A stretch of 64,000 bases of DNA from Piper betle. Taxonomy: Eukaryota > Streptophyta > Magnoliopsida > Piperales > Piperaceae. The stretch is from assembly GCA_033002965.1 (NCBI GenBank), contig JAURVB010014910.1:1-64000 (forward strand), in the 5' to 3' direction. The notes under the pieces are model-generated. The model worked only from the letters and a program-made list of their open reading frames with translations. It did not search any database and was not told where the DNA came from. A program made the translations under genes and the position numbers. Shown in pieces: positions 35,098-46,296 of this stretch (positions are counted from its first letter, which is position 1; every line of letters begins with the position of its first letter).

Positions 35098-36942
35098 TGT
35101 AAAACCCATGATTCGAATTAGGGTTTTATAATTTGAACCGGTCAGTTAGACCATTATTTTCCATCAAATTAAGTTTTAATTACGAGACGACCATTTATTT
35201 TTTGAGATGACCATTCATTTTTCTTGACCATTCATTTTTCTCAAATGACCAAATTATTTTTCTCACTGACCACTCATTTTCTTCCCCCTGACATCTATAT
35301 ATTCCACATTTCTGACACTGTCATCATGCAGCCACCACCATCGTTCTCACTCAACTTCCTTCTCTTTTTCTTTCTTCTATTTTCCCACAATCCTCACTCA
35401 AGCCAGCCACAACCTCGTCACTATCACTGCATGAATGACGATTAGGTACGGAGTAGGAGCTTACCGTTTACGCACTAAGACACGCTCGGAGCTTTTACTA
35501 GGTCCGTTTAGGACTTGCCCCTCATTTATTGCTCTATTCTATCGTGATTTATTTTTACAGATTGTAGGATGAGTTGAGTTGTGCTTTATTGGATCCCACT
35601 TAGCTTGGGCCATTTAGTCGAAATAGCTTTCCAGATTAATAACCCTCGAGAATGTGATCCCTCGAGTATGTTTTCAAAAACAAGATCCACCACAAGTTGC
35701 CTTCAAGCCTATTGTATAAATCTCTACTAAGACCTATATATGTAAGTTTTTATGATTTTTTGATAACCGTACTACACGAGCGGGCATGTGCCAGTCGAAG
35801 CCGCCAACAACCATGCTACGCAAGTGGCATGTGCCAGTAGTAAGCCGGAAATACTGACAACTATGTTATACAAGCAGCATGTGCCAGTCGAAGCCGTCGA
35901 CAACCATGCTACGCACGTGGCATGTGCCAGTCGTAAGCCAAAAATACTAACAACCATATGTGACAGTTGAAGCCGTTGACAACCATGCTATGCAAGTGGC
36001 ATGTGCCAGTCGATGATGGGAATACCAACAACCATATGTGCCAGTTGAAGCCACCGACAACCATGCTATGCAAGTGGCATGTGCTAGTCATAAGCTGGAA
36101 ATACCGATAACCATGTTATGCTAGTAGCATGTGCCAGTCGAAGCCGCTGACAACCATGCCACGCAAGTGGCATGTGTCAGTTGTAAGCTGGAAATATCGA
36201 TAACTGTGCTACGCGAGTGGGTATGGAAATAAGAAAAATGGCTTAGATATGAGAGTAGTCCCAAGGGACCAGAAAGTGAAATGAAAAAATGCCGAGAGAG
36301 GCATCAGCAATAGATTTGTTCAATTAAGGAGGATTTCAGTTTAGTAGATGCCCTTAGAGATTTCATGATGTTTTCTCTCATAACTAGTTTGATATTAGTT
36401 ATATTTTTAGACTAGTAACACTCACTACTAACATGTTTTAATAATATATGTAGGTGACGATTATGTGTAGGATGAGCTAGCCTGGACGGAGGAGCAGTGA
36501 CGTCTCTTGCATACACCCATGTTAGATGATAGAATGTTAATATTTTATTATGTTGTTATTATATTAAGATTGATGTGATATAATGCAAGGTATGATAATA
36601 TGATGGTGATATTATGATTTGAAATAGTTATTAATGTGCAAGTCGAATGATAAAAGTGAAATGTGAATAGAATGGTAAAAGGAAAATTTTGTCTGTTCCA
36701 ATTTTTTTGGAATTTTATTGACTATATTGTACTTATTTTATTTTGTAAACTAGTTGTCATGTCATCCATGTAGTAGCATATTAGGTTTATTTTCATACAT
36801 TCATCCATGTATAGAGATAGACATCTTCCATTGCAATACATTGAGAGTAGATCTGTAGGGTTGGGTTCGGGTCAGCCGACATAACCGGGACTAGTGACAT
36901 TCTGGTTTGGTTCCGAGCGTAAACCAGATTTAGGGTGTTACA
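35098..36942 (+). mobile_element. Solo LTR of the large-LTR gypsy family (L4), inside Copia RT
   Basis: It begins TGTAAAACCC and ends GGGTGTTACA, 1845 bp, shorter than L2, L3 and L6. It is flanked by AATCA (35093-35097) and AATCC (36943-36947), a 5-bp target duplication with one difference. Removing it rejoins the Copia frame precisely at ...SNSQKW and IDAMNEELKS. It carries its own minisatellite at 35785-36215. Confidence 0.9.
35785..36215. repeat. Minisatellite in the solo LTR, periods 93 and 78 bp
   Basis: The word GTGCCAGTCGAAGCC recurs at about 35788, 35881, 35960, 36038 and 36131. Units are 93 bp when a ~15-bp internal block (like TTATACAAGCAGCAT) is present and about 78 bp when it is missing. 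Each unit also contains a half-unit echo, CATGCTACGCAAGTGGCATG. Confidence 0.9.
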
Positions 36943-37373
36943 AATCCACTTTTGAGAATTAGAACTCTTCATAGCTTGATGAAAGTTGATTGGATCATCT
37001 TCTACCATTCTAATGTTATCCTCATGTTCTTAGAGAAAAATGATATAATCATTTGAAATTATATTTATCTTTTCTCTTGTGGATCTCCTCAATGGCATTT
37101 ACTTTTGAGGCTGTTGAGTTTACTTTTCAGGTGTAACTTGATGATTGTGATTAGGGGATTCTCGACATTGTCTTGTAATTCTGGTATTGTTTCTTGAACA
37201 ACATCGGAAATATGATCCTGATTATTATTGTCAAGAACAATCATGGGAAGAGAAATAAATTCTTCTTCAAAGACAAAGTCTCCAACTTTGTTTCCCCCTC
37301 CAAACTTAACATCCTCAAAGAACTGGGTATTTCCCATTGCAAAGATCTAATACGAAGATGCTCTGATATCACT
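36943..37373 (-). mobile_element. Copia pol, upstream part, and primer binding site
   Basis: Minus-strand DDPINFHQAMKSSNSQKW continues directly into the RT part beyond the solo LTR. Further upstream lies GVN-type integrase-RT linker sequence with many acidic residues. Next to the 5-prime LTR the minus strand reads TGATATCAGAG (37361-37373), a close variant of the initiator-methionine tRNA primer site TGGTATCAGAG. Gag and most of integrase are missing. Confidence 0.8.
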
Positions 37374-37786
37374 TGTTGTATATTTAACTTAACCAAATTA
37401 TACAGATAGAAAAACATCACAATAGAGTCTTCTTTTTCTTCATATTAAATCATCAAAAAAATTATAACGAAAGCGTATAAAAATATATAAAAGTAAAACG
37501 ATTCTTAACTTCTTTAGGTATTAATCTTCCAAATTTAACACTAGTTTTCCAAACTCAGAGTTTCTTGATGATGAGATATAAGAAAGAAAAACTCCGAGCG
37601 AATTTATGGACCATAACCACATTTATCCTTATTTTTTATAATTTTAATTTTATCCATTATAAATTAAAAATTATAAAAATATTATGTATATATATTTATC
37701 CATACTTATCTTAAATATTAATGGTTCATTAATCTTAACTTTAATATATCAATTTAATTTAGGTCAAACCGTTATAATTATATATA

Positions 37787-38768
37787 GGGTAAAGTATTTC
37801 AGAGCAAGGGGCAGAAAAATTTTCTGCCCCAAGCTCTGTTCTGGGCCGTCCGATTACAAGGACGGCCCAGATCTAATCTATTTTTTTAAAAAATTAAAAT
37901 TTGATCTGAACCGTCCGATTACAAGGACGGTCCAGATCGAATGTTAAAAAAACCCTAAACCGCCGCCCCGCCGCCGTCCCGCCGCATCGCCGCCCCGTCC
38001 CGGACGCCGCAGGTGGACCCGCCGGCCGCGGCCAGATCTGGCGGCCGGAGCCGGGGCGGGGGAGGGAGAGCAGGGGCGGCGGAGCGGGGGCGGCGGAGCA
38101 GGGGCGGGAGCGGCGGAGCAGGGGCGGCAGGCAGGGGCGGGGGAGGGAGGGCGGGGGCGGCGGAGCAGGGGCGGGGGAGGGAGAGCGGGGGCGGCGGAGC
38201 CCGGGCAAGGGCGGGGGAAGGGAAGGGGCGGCGGAGCGGCCCCCGCCTCGCCGCGGCCAGATCTAAGGCCGGAGCCGGGGCGGGGGAGGGAGATCGGGGG
38301 CGGCGATGCGGCGGGTCCACCGCTCCGCTCCCGCTCCGCCGCCCCCGCTGTCCCTCCCCCGCCCCGCCTCCGGCCTCAGGTCTGGCCGCGGCGAGGCGGG
38401 GGGCCGCTCCGCCGCCCCCCTTCCCTTCCCCCGCCCTTGCCCGGGCTCCGCCGCCCCCGCTCTCCCTCCCCCGCCCCTGCTCCACCGCCCCCGCCCTCCC
38501 TCCCCCGCCCCGGCTCCGGCCCCGGCCGGCGGGTCTACCGGCGGCGTCCGGGACGGGGCGGCGATGCGGCGGGACGGCGGGGCGGCGGTTTCGGGTTTTT
38601 TTAACATTCGATCTGGACCGTCCTTGTAATCGGACGGTTCAGATCAAATTTTAACTTTTTTAAAAAAAATAGATAGATTAGATCTGGACCGTCCTTATAA
38701 TCGGACGGCCCAGAATAATGTGTGGCGCAGAGCCGCTACTCTGCCTCTGGCGCAGAGTAGCGGGTCTC

Positions 38769-38769
<1 letters not shown>
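37787..38769. mobile_element. TAF-3: fold-back element in a Copia LTR
   Basis: 983 bp with two long GC-rich arms (about 37841-38270 and 38290-38714) that are reverse complements of each other. Left hairpins: 37801-37837, with GGGGCAGAAAA/TTTTCTGCCCC; 37841-37870, with a perfect 11-bp stem CTGGGCCGTCC and loop GATTACAA; and 37903-37938. Right hairpins: 38610-38645, 38681-38714 and a terminal one at 38730-38765 of a different sequence from the left terminal hairpin. The (TA)n of the LTR flanks it on both sides. Long frames inside (for example 38013-38654) are Pro/Arg/Gly-rich translation of the GC-rich palindrome, not genes. Confidence 0.85.

Positions 38770-38829
<60 letters not shown>
38770..38829. 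repeat. (TA)n microsatellite, right of TAF-3
   Basis: About 30 TA units; the corresponding tract in the partner LTR (33150-33184) has about 17. Confidence 0.97.
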
Positions 38830-38831
<2 letters not shown>

Positions 38832-38842
38832 AAAATCTAACA

Positions 38843-40832
38843 TGTTTTCCTTGGGCTTATCGAATCAACTGATACTGAATCGTGAGAGAGAAGAAGATGG
38901 TAGCTAGAAGGTGGGAACAATTTACCCGCATGAGCAACAGGTTGACATGGGAAGATCTATGAGCGTTGGGTAAGAATTATATGTCTACGCAAAAATGCTA
39001 GCCCCTCGTTGGAAATGTCATTTCTTCACAGATATGCTAGCAGCCTACCACTTCAACAGCCAACCGTTTTTACGTTGTAAAAATAAAACAACAAGCAATT
39101 GAATCTCTTCATTGTTCTAAAAGCTTTTAGATGCTTCATTTGGCTTTATTTTTTGTTCAATTTAGCTCATTCAACAAAAAATATGTTTCAAAAACAAAAA
39201 TATTATCAAGGGAGAGGGAGAGATCAAGGAGAAGGGCGTGTAAAACCTAAAGGAAAAAAATCTTGCATCCAAAACGTAGAGGAGATGTACAAAACTGGAG
39301 CGAGATTGGGTATCAAACCATGGACTTGGTTAACACCACTTTTGGACACATTTATGCTCGCCAATTTGTACGTGGGCTCGGATTAGTAGAGTGCTGTGTG
39401 TCTACTCAGCATGATACGATTGGCGAATTATACAAAAAACTATATTTAGATACTAATTTTAATTTTTTTGGGGTAAGAATAGATATAATTTAATACAGAT
39501 TGGGATAAATTTAAATTTAAATTTATGACTATGATGTATTAATTACGACAAATTTATAGTTTGTGAAATTAAATATCTGTTTAACTAGGAAAGAAACTTA
39601 TAGATTGAAAAATGGACATAGGTTCAACTAGTTGTGAATTTTTTATCACACAAACCAAGTGCTTGTTCATGCGTATCGAAATAAAATTTGACTTTTAAAT
39701 AGTTATTATTTGAAGGATCGTACAATAATATATAAACTAGCCACTAACCCATGTAATGTGTGGCTAAAGGATTCGAAATAAATCTTAATTACACTAGAAA
39801 TCAAAACAATTCCTAATTATAATAGAATAGTATTAAACAATTTGAAACAAATCATAATGAAAATTAAAAAGTAATATTTTTACTAAGAGGAAATAAACGG
39901 TAATATTGATAAAACAATTAGATGACACATGGAAAACAAATTTTAATTATAATAAAAAAGTAATATTTTTACTAATAAGAAATAAATAATAATATTGTAA
40001 AATAAGTAGGTATATGGCAACACTTAATTAAAGTAGAAAATTAATATTATTAATACAAAATGAAGGATAATATTGTAAAATAATTATATGACATGTGGGA
40101 ACACTATATTAAAAATCCTCGGGTTCCGACATTAGTATAGATACTTTCTATTTATTAAAATATAAAGCAATTTGAAATGTGATGTCCCTTATATTAATAA
40201 ACCTACTACCAGTTGAATTGTATATTTCTATGTAATCAGTTATACATGATCATGTCGTAATCTTAAAAAGAAATTATTATAGCTAAATTAAAATTTTCAA
40301 TGATGCCATTAATCAATACTTTCCCAATAAAAATTGGTAAAATTTTTAAATAGAAAGATATATGCCGCTTCTCTTTTAAAAGAATAAAATTATAACATAA
40401 CTAGCCAAAGACTATCATGCAGGGTACATCTGAAAATTATTAATAATATATATATATATATATATATATTATAAATATAAAAATTTATATTAAAAAATAT
40501 TATTTTACTATTTTTAAATTTAAATAATGAATATTTATTAATTTTAGCAAAAAGTACAGTTGTATACAAACATTAAAAGTAATTTAAATTTTATTAAGTA
40601 AAAAATTTTTAATAATGAAATGGAATTTATTTTTAAAATTTTTTAAATTCAAATAGAATTATATTCTTAATTTTTCTAAATAATTAATAAATAAATAATA
40701 TAATTTTATTTAAAAAATAAATTAAGAATGTATTATAAAGTAACAAACTTTAATTTAAGTACCATAATTAAAATTTATCCATACTTCAAAAAAATTTTAT
40801 TGAGGAAAAAAAACTTCATCACTTTCTTAATA

Positions 40833-40868
<36 letters not shown>

Positions 40869-40930
40869 TTCAAAATCAACTATGATGGAAGAAAATCTCA
40901 AATGTGATGAGCGCGAAAAAATTTGTCACA
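38843..40930. other. Intergenic, AT-rich, possible MITE and microsatellites
   Basis: No recognised gene; a frame at 39099-39386 has no familiar domain. At about 39730-40140, three related blocks of about 95 bp (around GTAATATTTTTACTAA and AATATTGTAAAATAA...GACATGTGG) lie between CTAGCCACTAACCC and GGGTTCCGACATTAG-like ends, which could be a small degenerate transposon. Microsatellites: (TA)n at 40446-40469 and (TAA)n at 40829-40867. Confidence 0.5.
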
Positions 40931-43081
40931 CCCCATTTATCGGTCCGAGGGCGGTCCAAAGTACAGTGTTATATTTTGGTGACTATTTGGTGGTTATTTG
41001 TTAAACTAATATTGTATAAATCTTATGAAAGCACATTTCAAGCCTCAAGGAGGCTATACACGTAACTTGAGTATATAATCATACTTGCTTGCTCAATAGA
41101 AAGGTAGATGTAGTCCTAAGTGTGCTCATAGAAAGGTGAGCTAACAAAAACTAACGCGTACACCTCAAAACATGAGGTGGTTTAGAAGTTAGGTTGACCT
41201 CGTGATGTATATAGTCGTCCAAAGGGATACCCTCCAACAAGGACATTTTGATTAGCCTTAAAAACTTGAGTATGACATATTTTAAATCCGTGAGATGTGC
41301 TAAGGAGACGTAGAAGGTGCCCATCCTAGGAGGCTACGTAAAAGATATGTTCACAATATCTCTACCTATAACTATGTAGTGAGAAATGTGTACAATAGGA
41401 TAAAGTAGTATATATAAAAATAGGAAGGTCGAGCTAATGTCCACTTTGAAGTGTCATTGTTGTTGCTCACGGTGGATCTAATCATCGTCCCCGGTATCAA
41501 TAGTGCAAACACCCTAAAGGGCTCATAGGGTTCTAAGGTAAGAAGTACAATAGGCAATTGTCTCTTGAACGAGTACTAGGTACACGCATACAAATGGATG
41601 GGAACTCCCATCCAAAAGAACTATTGTTGCACCAACGGGAACCCACGCAAGGCACAAAAGTGTCCCATCTTCTTGTCCGTGATTAAAGATAATTGTCCTG
41701 TATCAATTTATAGCACTCAATCTCAACTCACTTAGCTACTACCACTGTGGGAGACTCGCAAATAAAACTGCTAAATGGCCATGGGTAGGCTATAAAGAAC
41801 ACAAAGGTGGACATCATGGAACCACATAACACTGCACACCCTCATCTCTAATGTTCTTGTCGGTAAGTCAATGCAAATGATTTGGATCTCTAATCCCTTT
41901 GGTTGTCCTTCATCAGTCTATCTAACTGGTAAATTTCATACTTCTACCCATCGTGTCACTAACCTATTGTATCGTGCTACATACTCGAAGCCTGCCTAAC
42001 CTATCACTAACCTATTGTAGTATACTTGCTTGGATAGTGGTTATGCTACTTAGTCGGTGGTTGTGCTACTTAGTCGGTGGTTGAGCTTACCGGCGGATGG
42101 TTGAGCTACTCAAACAGTGGTTGAAGTACTCATGTGGAGGACCTGTAAACTAGAATCTAGCAACCGGCTACCTAAGTTCTACTAGGTCAAATGCTACCTA
42201 TCCATCACAGCTCAGCTATCTCACACTCCTATTGTTTTTAGTTGATGATGAATAAGCAATCCTATTTGCTGCTAGTATGTCAATCTAGCTATATAGTTTT
42301 CTAGCGGTCTTGTATGGGCTGTGGTCATGCTCAACTACCTCAGTGGCTCATGGTTCTGACATCCGTGGGACTATGATACATCTCCCTACTTTGATAGGTC
42401 CCTATCTTTGTAGTATGTTTTAGCTTTATATAGTGCTAACATCTTCTAATCTGTACTGTGAAGTAGGTCCTATTTTCTGATTGTGTAGGACGTATTCTCC
42501 TAAGCTTTCCTAACAAAGGCGTAATAGGAAGGAGGTCTAACAATCTCTCTATAATCTACCACCACTGCGTAGGGTTCCAATCACTACTATTTCATAGTGG
42601 GGTTTCCTAGACAGGTTGGTTCACAATCTCCATTTCATGTAAATTAGGTAGACCTATGCTCTCACTAATGTCTCTTTTGCATGGTTAACGTTACAAGGCG
42701 CCCCACCCTCCAGTGGTTTCCTTGCTCGCATAGTCCTGATTCGACAATACTGGTTGTGTTGTCTATTAAGGTATAACATCAACTACAACATTGGTGACAT
42801 TGTGAGCCAAAACAAAATTAGTGGGGCATTAACACAACTGAGGGTATGACTCTCTCTCAGGAGTAGTCATTCATCAAAAGCAACCTTGGGTGCTTATCAC
42901 AAACCTAGTAACAAGAATCTAGTCTATAAAGACACAATACACCTGTAACATCGAACAACATGGAGAGAATATGGGGAATACCTGGGATAGTCATGAGGTC
43001 CTACAATGTTGTGTGCGTGGCCTAGCATGGCTGAGTCTGCATTGGTGGCGACTGAGGAGGGAGTCTCTAAGATATCATCGG
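40931..43081. other. Unrecognised stretch, probably gypsy-derived
   Basis: It starts near TGTCACACCCC at 40935, a word typical of plant LTR ends, and continues to a gag remnant. No long open frame and no paired LTR could be established. Confidence 0.35.
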
Positions 43082-43213
43082 CTATCCTAGTTGTTCTAAC
43101 ATGTTTTTGGGGCATGTTGTCACACGGTGTCCTAGCTTGCCACAATGAAAGAAAACTCCTATGCCCTTTTGACAACTACCCATGTGATGCTTCTGGCAAA
43201 TAGGACATATTGG
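43082..43213 (-). pseudogene. Gypsy gag zinc-knuckle remnant
   Basis: The minus strand reads CPICQKHHMGSCQKGIG followed by VFFHCGKLGHRVTTCP. This is the gag arrangement of plant gypsy elements, with a short Cys/His block, then CX2CX4HX4C. The first Cys of the second knuckle is replaced by Phe. A stop follows at 43082. The remnant continues to the other side of the TRIM, which inserted just upstream of it. Confidence 0.75.
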
Positions 43214-43234
43214 TACTCCTCAAAACTCGTAGCC

Positions 43235-43695
43235 TGTAACGGCCCGGCCCAAAGTAATAACTAATGGGCTAAGTCATATCTTTAAGAAGTAGTTAACCAA
43301 GTTAAAGATATATAGTCAATTCTCACTTAAAACAGGATCTTACCCCGGTAGGTATAAGATGCAGAACTAAGTTAAGGGAACTTACAATCCACCCACTTTG
43401 GGAAATTTCATTCTTAAAATTCCTACACTTGGCCCGTTGGAAGCCCCATCCCACGACCTTCTTTGGCTCGTGACTAGCAACTTAACCAACGTCTCTAGTC
43501 CAACCCACTATCTAACACGGAACCTAGAAACTCTAATACCATTTGTAACGACCCGACCCAAAGTAAAAACTAATGGGTTAAGGCATCTTTTCAAAAGTAG
43601 TTAACCAAGTTAAAGATCTATAGTATATTCCCACTTATAAACATGATCTTATTTTGGTAGGTATTAGATGTGGGACTAAGTTGAGAGATCTCACA
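43235..43695 (-). mobile_element. TRIM: complete 461-bp terminal-repeat retrotransposon in miniature
   Basis: Two 152-bp LTRs (43235-43386 and 43544-43695) both start TGTAACG and end CA. The perfect 5-bp duplication TAGCC flanks the element (43230-43234 and 43696-43700). On the minus strand, TGGTATTAGAG next to the right LTR is a primer site like that for initiator tRNA-Met, and GGGTGGAT next to the left LTR is the polypurine tract. The 157-bp interior has no coding capacity, so it must move with enzymes from another element. I saw no 5S-rRNA-like segment, which argues against the Cassandra group. Confidence 0.92.
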
Positions 43696-43700
43696 TAGCC

Positions 43701-44885
43701 GAGGGCGACTAGTGCTGGAGTGGCTATCTAGAGCATGTGGCTGCTGTGATGCGCTAACTCTCTACAAACAAAACAGACATGTGTCATCCTCCGACAAATG
43801 CCTCAATGTCACCTCTGACAATGTGGGCACGGGGGAGTTCCTTGCAATCTCATGCCTGCTGAGTTGGGGCATGGGATGATCGGGTCTGTTGGGGAACCCT
43901 ATGTGTCGGCTCTCCTCTAGCAATGGGCCCCATAAACCCATTGTCTCTTGTCTTCCTCTATGGTCGTAGGCATCTGGCCTCATGCATTAAGGTCCATTCC
44001 TAATTCTGCTCCCTTTTTGAGTGGTACCATAATCCTAATCCTCCTACTCTGATGTGACAGTCATTCTTCTAGACAGGCGATGGTCAAAGCTAGCAATATG
44101 AGATAATAATGATGCATATAACCTACCTACAATGAAAGTTATGTATTTTATGATGAAACAGTGCATATTCATGACCACAATATACTTGAAAATCCATAGC
44201 TATTTGTATACATATCTAAAGAACCTGAAACCAAGTTATACTTGTTCCTAAGATATATACCTACATGGAAACTATATCACAAAATACAAAATATAACAAA
44301 CAAGCATGAAATAGATACCAAACTGACGGTTAGAGACCAAAGGTGGAACCTTTACATCTTCAAATGCTAGGAGGAGGCCTCTTGAGGCTTCCTGCCTCAA
44401 GAACTACCACTCCTAGAGCCTGGCTAGCTTGGGGAGACTTAGAAGAGGGTGAGGGGGGCGTGGAGGAAGTGGAAAGGAAGGCGGAAGATGGAGAGGATGG
44501 TGGTGAGAGCTAAAGGAGTGAAATGGGGCGAAGGAGGGGCTTTTTATAGAAACTGGAAAAGCCTCTAGCATAAGAGCGCTCTCCCAGAGCCTTTGTGCTA
44601 GCCCGTATAAAGTCATGACATGGAAGCCTGCTGGCCCAGGCAACCACCTGGTAAACCAGCCCGCACGCAAAGTTCAGGTCAAAAATATATTTTCTTATAT
44701 AAAATATCAAACTTCGAATCGACCCAAACTAGGCAGGTAGAAGCCTAGGCTAGGCTCATTTAATTTCTAGTCAACTTTTGAATCAAATTTTTTGAGTCGA
44801 GTATCAAACCAAATAGAACTTAATCAAACTTTCAACAACCCTATTTCCAGGTGCTTTTTGAAAATTAAACTGGCTCAACCGACTA
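43701..44885. other. Continuation of the gag remnant and unrecognised DNA
   Basis: The minus strand at 43760-43980 has Arg/Pro-rich frames that may be degenerate gag. The rest, to 44885, shows nothing I can name. Confidence 0.35.
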
Positions 44886-45262
44886 ATGGAAAATTTGATT
44901 GTCATTCCTTTATTTTGTAAATTTTGTATGATGATAGTGTCCTTTGTTCATAAATTTGTTAAGAAAAGAACACCCAGAGATAGCAGGCATGGCAATAGCA
45001 AACAAAAAGATTTAGTGATGAAAAAAGAATACCAGGGGCCTTGTTCCAATGGGTTAATCGGTTCATAAATGTTCATGATAATCCCTTTGTTTGGTAAATT
45101 TGATATTATGAAGTCCTATTTATGTAAAATTTCTCAAAAGAAACCGTAGAAGGAACACAATAATAGTATCAATACGGTAAGCAAGAGAAAAAAGGAAATG
45201 TTAATGATAATCCCTTCATTTTGTAAATTTTATGTTATGATGTATTATTTTCGTAAATAAAA
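44886..45262. repeat. Degenerate tandem repeat, three copies
   Basis: Copies near 44897, 45070 and 45200 share GATAATCCCTT..TTTTGTAAATTTTATG and a following ATTATGA...TTCGTAAA segment. Spacing is irregular (about 130-170 bp). Confidence 0.7.
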
Positions 45263-45316
45263 AAGAAACATATCAGAGTCTGGTTTCGAATGTGGACCAA
45301 TGGGTTATGGGCCCAT

Positions 45317-45318
<2 letters not shown>

Positions 45319-45366
<48 letters not shown>
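45319..45366. repeat. (TA)n microsatellite, left of TAF-4
   Basis: About 24 TA units, ending TATATGTATATG at the element edge. Confidence 0.97.
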
Positions 45367-45372
<6 letters not shown>

Positions 45373-46250
45373 GAAGTTTTCCTGCAACATGGTGCAAAAG
45401 AATTTTCTGCACCATATTTGATCTGAGCCATCCAATTACAAGGATGGCTCTGATCAAAACAGTAAAACCCTAACCCTTCCCATCCTCGGCAGCAGCACGA
45501 AGGCGGCGACGAGGGCAGGGAGGCGGCAAAGGGGGCAGGGAGATAGCGACGGGGCAGGAAGGCAGTGACGGCGACGAGGGTAGGGAGGCGGCGATGGGGT
45601 GGTAAGAAGGCGGCGACAGCGACGAGGGCAGGGAGGTGGTGACTGTGGCAGGGTGATAAGGTGGTAGGGAGGCGGCGACAATGACGAGGGCAAGGAGGCG
45701 GCAACTGTGGTAGGGAGGTGGCAACGGTGTCCAGGGCAGGGAGGTGGCGACGGTGGCAGGGAGGCAGCGATGGCGACAAGGGCAGGGAGGCGGTGATGGG
45801 GGCGTGGAGGCGGCAATGGGGTGGCAAGGAGGCGGTAGGGAGGTGGCAACGGGGGCTAGGGAGGTGGTGATGGGCCGGGCTGGCCATCCTGGCCCCCGTC
45901 GCCACCTCCCTGCCCTCATCGCCGTTGCTGCCTCCTGCCCTTGTCGGCGTCGCCGCCTCCCTGCCACCGTCACCTTTGCCGCCTCCTTGCCACCCCATCG
46001 CTGCCTCCACGCCCCCATCACCGCCTCCCTTCCCTCGTCGCCGTCGGCACCTCCTTGCCACCATCGCCACGTCCCTACCCTTGTCGCTACCTTCCTGCCA
46101 TTGCCAGAGTCGTTGCCGCCGCCGCCGCCCAGGATGGGAAGGGTTAGGGTTACGGTTTTTTACTATAATCTGAGTCATCCTTGTAATCGGACAACTCAGA
46201 TCAAACATGGTGCAGAAAACTTTTCTGCACCATGTTGCAGAGTAACCAGC

Positions 46251-46253
<3 letters not shown>
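45367..46253. mobile_element. TAF-4: fold-back element
   Basis: Both ends read inward as CTGCAACATGGTGCA followed by a hairpin. The left terminal hairpin is at 45389-45415 (GGTGCA.../TGCACC) and the right one at 46206-46234. Subterminal hairpins are at 45420-45455 (GAGCCATCC, loop AATTACAA, GGATGGCTC) and 46168-46201. The arms are G-rich on the left and C-rich on the right, composed of units like GGGAGGCGGCGA. Long frames on both strands here are low complexity and not genes. Confidence 0.85.
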
Positions 46254-46293
<40 letters not shown>

Positions 46294-46296
46294 CAG
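46254..46296. repeat. (TA)n microsatellite between TAF-4 and TAF-5
   Basis: About 20 TA units with one G interruption, shared by the right end of TAF-4 and the left end of TAF-5. Confidence 0.95.

Larger units (their letters stand above)
37374..38842 (-). mobile_element. Copia element: 5-prime LTR, split by TAF-3
   Basis: It starts TGTTGTATATTTAACTT like the left LTR and ends CCAAAATCTAACA at 38842. Between these the (TA)n tract is interrupted by TAF-3 (37787-38769). The host flanks (GTGGT on the left of the element, TGTTT on the right) do not match, so a target duplication is not visible. Confidence 0.85.

Noticed and set aside
35772..36091. Repetitive peptide HATCVAWL in the solo LTR
   Set aside because: Chance open frame produced by the 93/78-bp minisatellite.
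38013..38654. 213-codon open frame in TAF-3, with similar frames on the opposite strand
   Set aside because: Pro/Arg/Gly-rich translation of a GC-rich palindrome; open in several frames and both strands, with no domain.
43235..43695. Cassandra-type TRIM
   Set aside because: The LTRs contain no sequence resembling the 5S rRNA internal promoter.
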